From: Leadbetterella lacustris
GTDB taxonomy: Bacteria; Bacteroidota; Bacteroidia; Cytophagales; Spirosomataceae
Length of the DNA: 64,000 nucleotides
NCBI GenBank assembly: GCA_965234335.1
Contig: OZ248455.1
Span: 62,001 to 126,000 of the forward strand
Direction of reading: 5' to 3'
Part shown: positions 34,537 through 42,020 of the stretch, one piece after another
Layout: every line of letters starts with the position of its first letter
Position numbering within the stretch: position 1 is the first letter of the stretch
Notes under the pieces: model-generated
The model's database searches: none
Told to the model about the DNA's origin: nothing
The model's input: only the letters and a program-made list of their open reading frames with translations
Position numbers and translations under genes: made by a program

Positions 34537-36231
34537 TTATTTTTTGCAGTTAAATTTATTCTTTAATCGATTGAATTCTGTTTGCCTCTTTTCCCAACCA
34601 TTTGGTTTACAAGTTGAACATGGCACTTTTTTATCTTTGTGAGCACAATTGGAATTAATACTACCACAATTGATAATTTTTGAAACTTTAAGAAGATTAT
34701 CTTCTGTTAAAGCACCACAATATTTTTTGCAATTATTTACGTTCCAAAACCAAAATGCAGATAAAACAGCATATTTGGGTTCATTAATTTTCTCAGGAGA
34801 TTCTAAAAAATTAACATCATCCCCTAAACTTCGACAATATTTTCCAAAATTCTCGTAATTGCGAGACCCTGTTAATTGAATTATCCCTCTGCCCTTAAAC
34901 TTTGAGCTACTACTTGCCCAATCACTTTTCCCTTCTGTTAGTAATCTCAAATTGTCAGTTTCCTCAGCTATTTGAGTAAAAAATAAAATTCTTTCTTCGC
35001 AAGAATTAATACCAAAACTATTCAAATATTGATTTAAATAAGGTAGTATTTTTTCAGATAAACTTTCTTTTACTTTAGGAAATATTTCCTTTAATAATTC
35101 TGGTGAAATAATACCTGCAATTTCATTTTTTAATATTTGTTTCTCTTCAAACATCCACTTCTCAACCAACCTAGCTTGTTCATTATTGTCTGTGCTAATA
35201 ACAAAACTACTGTTTGGATTTGAGTAATCAATAATACTTATTTTATTATTTATTATTTCCACAGAAGGGTCATCGTATTTATTTTTTTTATCTTTATATA
35301 CTGTAATTGCAGAGGAATTTGGAACAGCCTGAATACTGAATTTATCTATGCAAATATTTCCTATCGATATTTGGCCCATTGGCGTATTTTCATCAAAAGG
35401 TAAAGTGTTAACAGATAATTTTGCAAAACCATTGTTTGAAAGGGCTTTCTTTGCATCATTCATTAATTTTACTATTTCATCGCAATCCCCATTATCTCCT
35501 ATGCTTTGGAGTATCAAAGAAAAACTATTAAATCCGCAACCACAATCCATTGTTTTATTTTTAATGGAAGAATACTTTTTTTGAAATGCTACTGCCAAAA
35601 GTGCTGCTTGCTCCTGCTTTTTCTTTTGTTCTTCTAAGCACTTTTTACAATCTTCTAAATTTACAAAAAAATCGTTGAACAATGGCCCTTTATTAACTTC
35701 TTCCTTTTCCAAATTGCACACACAGCTTTCATTTGCAGATTTAATAAATTCTAAAATTGGTTGTGACCCTTCAGAGCCAAGCGATTTTAAAAAAAAGTCA
35801 GTCGATTTATTCATTTTAGTTGAAGCTTGTTTTTTTAATATTTCAAGGTCTTTCTTTTCTTTTTGGGTAATTTTCTGTCCACTATTTAATTTGTCAATTA
35901 AATTTTGTGTTTTTTTTGCAATTCCATTAAATAAGTCAGCAACACTATTATAGGTCTCAGCCACCCCCTCCGCATTCTCTTCAATTTTATCTAGTGCTTT
36001 GTTATAAGCGGCGTAGGCTTGTGCTAAGGCGGCATGTTGTTTTTGGTTGAGCAGTGCTAAATCCACACTATTGGTAATGGCTTGGCCTGCGTAAATACAA
36101 CCGCCTTCTTTTACTTTTATGCCTTTTAGTTCTACGCCGAGTTTGGCATTGTTGAAGCCCTTTATGTGGGCTATGCCTAGGCCGTTGCCGGCGGCGTCTA
36201 TTTCTACTACTTCTATTTTTATGCTGTTCAT
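34537..36231 (-). CDS. Toxin module F: GH19-like peptidoglycan hydrolase, scaffold lost
   Basis: 564 residues from the only available ATG, which is an internal methionine of the scaffold (complete relatives read GDELAMGSTMMEVVKIDG at this place). There is no signal peptide. Residues 1-60 match the cysteine-bearing scaffold end (GGCIYAGQAI), 60-200 are helical pre-toxin, and KGPLFNDFF near 178 marks the switch to variable sequence. About 411-525 match the GH19 chitinase/lysozyme-like fold: FFTQIAEETDNLRLLTEG (likely catalytic Glu), FKGRGIIQLTGSRNYENFG and VLSAFWFWNVNN. GH19 domains in toxins cleave peptidoglycan. The upstream scaffold is present but out of frame because of a 14-bp insertion at 36233-36246, so as it stands this product would not be exported. 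Confidence 0.8.
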   Translation of the reverse strand: MNSIKIEVVEIDAAGNGLGIAHIKGFNNAKLGVELKGIKVKEGGCIYAGQAITNSVDLALLNQKQHAALAQAYAAYNKALDKIEENAEGVAETYNSVADLFNGIAKKTQNLIDKLNSGQKITQKEKKDLEILKKQASTKMNKSTDFFLKSLGSEGSQPILEFIKSANESCVCNLEKEEVNKGPLFNDFFVNLEDCKKCLEEQKKKQEQAALLAVAFQKKYSSIKNKTMDCGCGFNSFSLILQSIGDNGDCDEIVKLMNDAKKALSNNGFAKLSVNTLPFDENTPMGQISIGNICIDKFSIQAVPNSSAITVYKDKKNKYDDPSVEIINNKISIIDYSNPNSSFVISTDNNEQARLVEKWMFEEKQILKNEIAGIISPELLKEIFPKVKESLSEKILPYLNQYLNSFGINSCEERILFFTQIAEETDNLRLLTEGKSDWASSSSKFKGRGIIQLTGSRNYENFGKYCRSLGDDVNFLESPEKINEPKYAVLSAFWFWNVNNCKKYCGALTEDNLLKVSKIINCGSINSNCAHKDKKVPCSTCKPNGWEKRQTEFNRLKNKFNCKK

Positions 36232-36846
36232 CGACTAGGCGTCCCCGCAAGTTCGTCGCCCGGCTGGGGTTGGTAGTCGTCGCCACTTGGGGGCGAGGCG
36301 GCGTCGTGGTTGCCACATTTGTAGCCGGCTATTACGGCGGCACAAGTGGTCTTTCGGGCTTTTATTGCATCTTTTAGTTGTTCAATGGTCGGCGGTCCGA
36401 CGATTCGGGTTTCGGGTAAAGTAGGCAGGCTTCCTCCCGGAGGCAGGTTGGCTTTGAGGCTGTCGGGCAGGGCATCGGTGTCTAGGAGCAGGGTGAATGG
36501 CGTGTTGAGGATATCTAGGCCATCCTCCTCCTCCGCCTCCTCATACACTGCTGGCTCGGGGGTTTCCTCGTCTTCGTTGTAGTAGCTCAGTACGTCTTCT
36601 ATTTCGTCGGCGGTGCTATCCTTTGGTGCTATGCCAATCTCATAATTAACAATTGGGCTTACTGTACTCACCAAGCCTCCATTACACCTCGTGGCCACCT
36701 GCACCTCATATTTGGCTGGGCTGAGCTGTATAAGCATCAGGCCGTTGTCGGTGGTGGTTTGGCTTTGCCAGGGTTCGTTGGCTTTTCTGAATTGTAGTAG
36801 GTAGTCGTTGGCCTCGGCTACGGGGTTCCAGCTTACCTCGAGGGTC
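36228..36846 (-). pseudogene. 5'-truncated TANFOR scaffold fragment
   Basis: Corresponds to residues about 306-490 of the complete toxin at 37639-40530: the fibronectin III end (VSWNPVAEANDYLLQFRKAN), the acidic DSTADEIEDVLSYYNEDEE linker and the C-G-H segment, then GDELA. Homology begins abruptly at 36846 (CTTACCTCGAGGGTC shared, then unrelated) and ends with GTPSR and a TGA overlapping the ATG of module F. Without the 14-bp insertion (36233-36246) GDELA would join in frame to MNSIKIEVVE. One stretch (EEEDGLDILNTPFTLLLDTD) differs from the other copies, so it comes from a distinct scaffold variant. Confidence 0.8.
36233..36246 (-). repeat. 14-bp frame-breaking insertion, copy 1
   Basis: On the minus strand GGGGACGCCTAGTC separates GDELA from the in-frame methionine of module F. 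Removing these 14 bases restores a continuous frame that aligns with the complete toxins. The same 14-mer occurs at 55984-55997 in opposite orientation relative to its gene. Confidence 0.75.
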
Positions 36847-36855
36847 TGATACTGG

Positions 36856-37011
36856 CTATACTTTCTTATATAATCTAATCAAATAAGGATAAGAACTATC
36901 GGATTTGATTTTTAGAACATCAATCACTTTAAAATATACATAGCCAAAATTTTCAATAAAAATTTCTAGTATGTCTCCAGGTTTTTGTCGTTTTCTTTTA
37001 ATTTTATTCAT
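36856..37011 (-). pseudogene. Truncated second copy of immunity gene E
   Basis: 51 codons beginning MNKIKRKRQKPGDILEIFIE and ending YLIRLYKKV at a TAG. They align with the first 50 residues of the gene at 37004-37636 (GDVLEIEIDNLGFAYFK, then SSYPDLIRIYKNLY), with many substitutions, so this is an old duplicate or a different allele. Its ATG overlaps the TAA of the complete copy (37004-37011). Its 3' end runs directly into the truncated scaffold at 36846, marking a recombination joint. Confidence 0.75.
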
Positions 37012-37636
37012 ACGCAAAATCTCTTGTTTCTGGATTTAAAAGGGAATAAACTGGTAGATTAATAGATTGTAGATATATAAACTCTTCATGCCAATCTTGG
37101 AATCCATACTCCAATTTTATGTCCTTTCCTTGAAGCTTTAATAGTTCGAGCTTAATTCTAAAAGGAATAACGGTGATGTTCATTGCACCAGCCCATTCTA
37201 AATGCCTGACTTTGTCTAAAGTAGTAAAATAGGACTTGATACTATCTCCCATATCTTTTTTCACTTTCCACTTTTCATATTTTTCCTCTTCAAATCCATA
37301 TAGATGATCAGGATATCCAATTTTTACATCTGGCATAATCTTTTCTTCTTCAAATACATTTTCATTTGCTACTATTCTAATCTTTAATGCTTTAAATGTT
37401 CCCAATCTTCCAGAAATAAGTTTTGGGGCTACTAGTAATTCTCTATCCAAACTTTCTAAATTATTAATTGGGTGCTCATACAAATTTTTGTAAATCCTAA
37501 TAAGGTCAGGATAACTACTATCAGGATTTATTTTTTGAACATTAATATATTTGAAGTAGGCAAATCCCAAATTGTCAATTTCTATTTCTAAAACATCACC
37601 GTGAACTAATCTTTTTCTACTAATTTCTTTATTCAT
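37004..37636 (-). CDS. Candidate immunity protein E (Imm26-like)
   Basis: 210 residues, no signal peptide, AT-rich. The N-terminus (VHGDVLEIEIDNLGFAYFKY) resembles the GDvfeIplddgryayg opening of Imm26-type immunity proteins; this similarity is by eye. It starts 2 bp after the stop of the GIY-YIG toxin, so a cytoplasmic nuclease inhibitor is inferred. A truncated paralogue overlaps its end. Confidence 0.65.
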   Translation of the reverse strand: MNKEISRKRLVHGDVLEIEIDNLGFAYFKYINVQKINPDSSYPDLIRIYKNLYEHPINNLESLDRELLVAPKLISGRLGTFKALKIRIVANENVFEEEKIMPDVKIGYPDHLYGFEEEKYEKWKVKKDMGDSIKSYFTTLDKVRHLEWAGAMNITVIPFRIKLELLKLQGKDIKLEYGFQDWHEEFIYLQSINLPVYSLLNPETRDFAYE

Positions 37637-37638
37637 AA

Positions 37639-40530
37639 TTATTTATACAAATATTCATATTTATCACCATAATTTTTTTTCAAAAAATCTTCTCCTTTTT
37701 TTAATCCTTCCCTATATCGTTCAGTTCGTTTAGGATTTATACTGTTTATCTGCTTGGTTATTATTTTTGTTTTAAGGCCATAATTGATAAATAACTGTTC
37801 AATACCACGTGCTGTCAATTTGTCTGCAATTCTCTTAATCATTTCGTCTTCACCTCCAATTATTCTTGCTCCATGTTGTTTCAGCCGTCGGGTATAATCT
37901 ACCGTCATTCCATAATATCTTCCAGAAGTAGTCATAAATGTATAAACTGCCCATGATTTACTTGCCGAGCCAGCTAGTTTTACACCAGCTGCTACTTTTG
38001 ATGCTCCTCCTACAGGCAATAACCCTGAAACATCTGTAATTGGTTCGGAGAGGTCACTTTCATTTAATATCGGTTGCCCATCTTCGCTCCAATAATTATT
38101 CCAAGTTTGATTTAAATCGTCATTATCAGAGGATGTAAGTATAGAAACACCAGATTTATGTTGCTTAAAAACATGTTTTAATTCTATATTATTACCATCT
38201 GAATCTTTTTTAATTTGATATATAATGACTTGTTGACTTGTGCCTAGTTTATCTTTATTATCAAAAGAGGTTTCAAATATGTCATTATTATCAATATTAT
38301 TTCTTACCGCAAACTCATTTGCCCGAATTACATGGTAATTGCTTAAAAACACATTCCAAGCTTTCGTGATAACACTCATGGGTCTAACAGGGTCACCAAA
38401 AACTGATGCCAACTTATCCATACACTCTTCACTAACCACATACCGCTCAAACGCAAACACACACGGCCCTTTGCAATCCTTCTCTTCCCATGGTGTAAAA
38501 TTATTAGCAGGGTTACATTCTTTTAGGGCAGGCCCCAGCTTGTTCATAAACTCAATATTGGCAGCTATCGCCGCTTTTATATCGGCTTTTTTGTAGCCTT
38601 TTATGGTGCCGGCTTGTAGGCCGCAGTATAGCTTTTGGAGGCTGTCTTGGGTGGCTTGGCTTTGGGTGGCTATATCTGTGCAGCTGGTGAGTATTTCTGG
38701 GAGTTTTGTGATGTCGTTTTCCTCCAAAAGTGCTCGGGTGGCGGTTTTTTTGCTTTTTAGGGCATCTAGCATGGTGTTCATTCCCTTGGCTATTTCTGGT
38801 GCGAGGGAGTCGGCGGCTGTTAGTAGGGTGTTGTATGCGGCGTAATATTTGGCAAGTTCTTCACGCTGTGTGCGGCTAAGTAGTGCAAAATCAAGGCTTT
38901 TGGTAATTGCTTCGCCGGCGTATATACAGCCGCCCTCACGTACTTTAATTCCTATAAACTCTACTCCAAACTTGGCATTATTGAAAGCCTTAACCGTAGC
39001 TATTCCCAATCCATTTCCTGAGCCATCTATTTTTACCACTTCCATCATGGTGCTTCCCATAGCGAGTTCATCTCCTGCCTTGGGCATGTATTCTGCTCCA
39101 GCGGGGGCAGCTGGATTGTCATGGATACCGCAACTGTAACCACTACTAAGAGCCACACATTGGGGTTTTATGGCCACCGTGGCTTGTTTGAGCTGCTCGG
39201 TTGTTGGGTTTGGCGGTAGTGAGGTGTAGGTTTGTTCTTTACCTGTGGTGTCTGTATAGGTTACTGTTAATATTAAGTCATCTAGAGGGTCTTTGAATGA
39301 TTCCTCTGGCTCCTCATACACTGCTGGCTCGGGGGTTTCCTCGTCTTCGTTGTAGTAGCTCAGTACGTCTTCTATTTCGTCGGCGGTGCTGTCCTTTGGT
39401 GCTATGCCAATCTCATAATTAACAATTGGGCTTACTGTACTCACCAAGCCTCCATTACACCTCGTGGCCACCTGCACCTCATATTTGGCTGTGCTGAGCT
39501 GTATAAGCATCAGGCCGTTGTCGGTGGTGGTTTGGCTTTGCCAAGGTTCGTTGGCTTTTCTAAACTGCAGCAGGTAGTCGTTGGCTTCGGCCACGGGGTT
39601 CCAACTTACCTCGAGGGTCCGGGCGTCGTCTTGCCTGATGTTCAGTCCTATGGGTGCTGGGCAGGCGGCTTGGGCGGCGGCGTCTGCCTCGCCCGCTACT
39701 TTAAAAGCCACCACTTGGCTGAGGCCTTGGTTTTCGTAGCTGTCGCCCCCGCCTATGTCTTGGGCTTGCACCACTATGGCGTAGCGTTTGCCCGGCTGCA
39801 GCAGCGGGTCGCCTGGCCCATAAAAGTACGAGGTAGAGGCAGTTTGGGTATTAAAGACCGGCAGCAAACCGCTCAGTACGGCTACGTTTGGGTCTGTAAC
39901 CTCGTCAGGTAGTTCGTATATTTTCAGGTCATAAATAGTACCCAGCACTGAGGCTGGACTAGTACTGCGGCTGATCCACTGAAACGGCACGGTGCCGATG
40001 CCCGTGGCAGCCACGGTGGTTTGGTTTGCCGGAAAGGTGATCTGCGGTGGCTGTGCTTTGAAAACACTCATGCTGGCCCGGCCCGTGTTGGATACTTGTC
40101 GGCCGTCGGGCAGGTAAGCCACCACCTCCCAGGTATAATATCCTCCGGGCAGCGAGGCTCCCGCAAGCAGCTCGTCGTAGTTGACGCCCTGGGCGAGCAT
40201 CTGGGCAAAGAGCGGGCTGAGCTCACTGCCGCTGATGGTCAGTGGAACACCCGGCTGCAGCACAAAGGTGTTCAGTGCCGCCACCGAGGGATTGGTCTGC
40301 AGCTCTACACCAAAGCCCGACAGCCGCAGGCTGATATACACCTCCAGCGAGGGCTTGGTGAGGTCACGCAGCAGCAGCTGCACCCTTAGCTTAGAAGCCG
40401 GCCCTTGGTAGTCGTTGAGGGCGAGGCTGTAAGGGGGCTGCAGCAGCGGCGTGGCCTGCACGGGGTAGTTTTGGGCTAAAATCTTATTACCGAATATTAT
40501 TAGAAGGAATATGTAGAGTAGGTGTTTCAA
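37639..40530 (-). CDS. Toxin E: TANFOR/FN3 polymorphic toxin with GIY-YIG nuclease tip
   Basis: 963 residues from a TTG start. The signal peptide is MKHLLYIFLLIIFGNKILA. A TANFOR domain follows (about 23-158: KLRVQLLLRDLTKPSLEVYI, PLTISGSELSPLF, LPGGYYTWEVVAY), then an Ig-like domain (160-280), fibronectin III (290-376) and an acidic linker (380-415). After that come a cysteine segment (458-540, ending GGCIYAG) and helices (545-690) with a GPC motif. From about 711 the sequence is unique. Residues 858-963 form a GIY-YIG nuclease: AVYTFMTTSGRYYGMTVD, Arg in RRLKQHG, Glu in RGIEQLFINYG. The scaffold is near-identical to toxin D. The start TTG lies inside the end of the IS1 element; no in-frame ATG precedes it outside the transposase. 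Confidence 0.85.
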   Translation of the reverse strand: MKHLLYIFLLIIFGNKILAQNYPVQATPLLQPPYSLALNDYQGPASKLRVQLLLRDLTKPSLEVYISLRLSGFGVELQTNPSVAALNTFVLQPGVPLTISGSELSPLFAQMLAQGVNYDELLAGASLPGGYYTWEVVAYLPDGRQVSNTGRASMSVFKAQPPQITFPANQTTVAATGIGTVPFQWISRSTSPASVLGTIYDLKIYELPDEVTDPNVAVLSGLLPVFNTQTASTSYFYGPGDPLLQPGKRYAIVVQAQDIGGGDSYENQGLSQVVAFKVAGEADAAAQAACPAPIGLNIRQDDARTLEVSWNPVAEANDYLLQFRKANEPWQSQTTTDNGLMLIQLSTAKYEVQVATRCNGGLVSTVSPIVNYEIGIAPKDSTADEIEDVLSYYNEDEETPEPAVYEEPEESFKDPLDDLILTVTYTDTTGKEQTYTSLPPNPTTEQLKQATVAIKPQCVALSSGYSCGIHDNPAAPAGAEYMPKAGDELAMGSTMMEVVKIDGSGNGLGIATVKAFNNAKFGVEFIGIKVREGGCIYAGEAITKSLDFALLSRTQREELAKYYAAYNTLLTAADSLAPEIAKGMNTMLDALKSKKTATRALLEENDITKLPEILTSCTDIATQSQATQDSLQKLYCGLQAGTIKGYKKADIKAAIAANIEFMNKLGPALKECNPANNFTPWEEKDCKGPCVFAFERYVVSEECMDKLASVFGDPVRPMSVITKAWNVFLSNYHVIRANEFAVRNNIDNNDIFETSFDNKDKLGTSQQVIIYQIKKDSDGNNIELKHVFKQHKSGVSILTSSDNDDLNQTWNNYWSEDGQPILNESDLSEPITDVSGLLPVGGASKVAAGVKLAGSASKSWAVYTFMTTSGRYYGMTVDYTRRLKQHGARIIGGEDEMIKRIADKLTARGIEQLFINYGLKTKIITKQINSINPKRTERYREGLKKGEDFLKKNYGDKYEYLYK

Positions 40531-40554
40531 AATGCTAGAAGTTCTGTGTAAATT

Positions 40555-41253
40555 TTAAGCCCAAAAGTAAATTTTCAGTACGGAAGAAAGCATAACAATC
40601 GATTTTGAAAACGCTATTGAACGACGATTAAGCCGTTTGAGATGAGTTCTTAGGGTGAGATTCATGCGTTCGATATGGTTGGTAGATCGATTTCTGAAAT
40701 TGTGTATTTCCTTTTTAATAAGCGATTTATAATTAATCAACTTATCCGTATATATCTTTTTTGGGTTCGAAAGTGTTACGGTTTCTATTACTTTCGAAAG
40801 TGTTTTGTTGGTTCTGGCACCTACATTAAAGCTTACCACCTTTCTACTTTCTTTCTCCAATGCATAAACTATCCAGACCAACTTGTCTTTGTGCTTGTAG
40901 AAAGTCCTCATTTCGTCAATTTCGTAGGTTTTACCTATCGAAATAGCAGGAGGGGTTATTTTAGCGGCGATTTCTTTAATTCTTTTGAGTAAAGTGGTTG
41001 GCGAAATAGCCAATAATCTGGCAGAACCCAATATACCCACACCCTCCTTGGTTAAAGCAACAATATTTTGGTTAATCTCCTGTTTATAAGCTTTGTAAGT
41101 ATAGGATTCTACTTTGGTGGTTTTACATCTTTTACAAAAATAGCGTTGTTTCATCTTGGAATCTTTACCATATTTTATCATGGAAGTATCACATTTGCAT
41201 CACTTTATGTTTTTACCAACATGTTTGGAACATGAGCATGCTATAATAGCCAT
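40555..41253 (-). pseudogene. IS1-family transposase, inactivated by a nonsense codon
   Basis: Compared with the 232-residue copies at 45567 and 51818, codon 18 is TGA (41200-41202) where they have TGT, a cysteine of the N-terminal zinc ribbon. Translation could restart at internal methionines (41181) but would lack the first cysteine pair. The DDE-type body is otherwise intact: YEIDEMRTFYKHKDKLVWIV, YTDKLINYKSL, and the NHIERMNLTLRTHLKRLNRR signature of IS1 InsB. Confidence 0.85.
40562..40569 (-). promoter_or_regulatory. Candidate outward -7 box at the IS end, driving toxin E
   Basis: TACTTTTG on the minus strand fits TAnnTTTG and lies within the last codons of the transposase. Transcription would begin around 40555, about 25 bases before the toxin's TTG. 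Because a terminator (41394-41418) closes the upstream module, toxin E needs a promoter in this element. Motif could be coincidental to the encoded Tyr-Phe-Trp. Confidence 0.4.
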
Positions 41254-41393
41254 TTCGTTTGATTTAAGGAGTTTGATTCTATCTTGTTAAGACGCAATAT
41301 ACCCGCAAAAATCACATTTTTCATTGAAAAAGTAGGTATTTAGGGTTGAATTGGGGTCACCAACATGTTTGGAACATTACCGGATTTCAAAGC

Positions 41394-41418
41394 ATAAAAA
41401 AACCGCTGTTAAGCGGTT
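41394..41418 (-). terminator. Intrinsic terminator after immunity gene D
   Basis: On the minus strand AACCGCT-TAAC-AGCGGTT (41418-41401) followed by a run of Ts. It lies 8 bp after the immunity gene stop and just before the IS1 copy, isolating toxin D transcription from toxin E. Confidence 0.85.
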
Positions 41419-41425
41419 TCTTGTT

Positions 41426-42016
41426 TTAAATATTTTCTTTTCTAACTCGCCAAAAATCCTCAGAAAGTAATTTGTAAATTTGATAGGGTTTAATTCCCCA
41501 GTCTTCCAAATCTTCTTGTAGTAGTACTTCCTTTGACCTCATAAATAAATCGAAAATATTGTCCTCTAATTTGGTATGAACATTACTTAAAAGCCCTTGT
41601 CCATATCTCCAAATTTCATCTCTATTTTCATTTTCAACGCCTAGCAATAAAACATCGCCTTGATAAATTAAACCAATCTGGATTAAACCAATTTGATTCC
41701 AATTCTCTTCTTTTTTTTTATACTTTTCAATTTCATCTAATATTTTTTTATAGGGAAAAATATGGTCAATTGTTCCAAAATATTCTTCTCCATCAAATTG
41801 TACACCATCATAGGTGACAATTGATGTTAATGGGTAAAAATCCATTTCATCATCATTCAGAACTATCTTTTCAAACTTGAATGACTTATATCCAATTTTA
41901 AATAATGAAATAAAATCCAAAAACTTAGGAGGGAGTTGATGATTATTCAATAATTCAGCAAATCCATCAGCATTTCTGTCTACTTGTTGTAATAATTCTA
42001 AACCGATTCGATTCAT
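41426..42016 (-). CDS. Candidate immunity protein D (SMI1/KNR4, SUKH-like)
   Basis: 196 residues, cytoplasmic. The pattern of PPKFLDFISLFKIGYKSF, VLNDDEMDFYPLTSIV and a late YGQGLLSNVHTKLEDN helix resembles the SUKH (SMI1/KNR4) immunity superfamily; assignment is by eye and moderate. It begins 4 bp after the stop of toxin D. SUKH proteins are the classical partners of HNH/WHH nuclease toxins, which fits the upstream toxin. Confidence 0.65.
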   Translation of the reverse strand: MNRIGLELLQQVDRNADGFAELLNNHQLPPKFLDFISLFKIGYKSFKFEKIVLNDDEMDFYPLTSIVTYDGVQFDGEEYFGTIDHIFPYKKILDEIEKYKKKEENWNQIGLIQIGLIYQGDVLLLGVENENRDEIWRYGQGLLSNVHTKLEDNIFDLFMRSKEVLLQEDLEDWGIKPYQIYKLLSEDFWRVRKENI

Positions 42017-42020
42017 GATT

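Larger units (their letters stand above)
40521..41381 (-). mobile_element. IS1-family element, copy 1 (861 bp)
   Basis: The right end is GGTAATGTTCCAAACATG (complement, ending at 41381). The left end GGTGTTTCAAAATGCTAG (40521-40538) is a diverged inverted repeat that includes the first codons of toxin E. All three copies in this window measure exactly 861 bp between these points. No matching target duplication is seen, which argues that the present arrangement arose by recombination rather than by three simple insertions. The transposase is broken. Confidence 0.75.
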
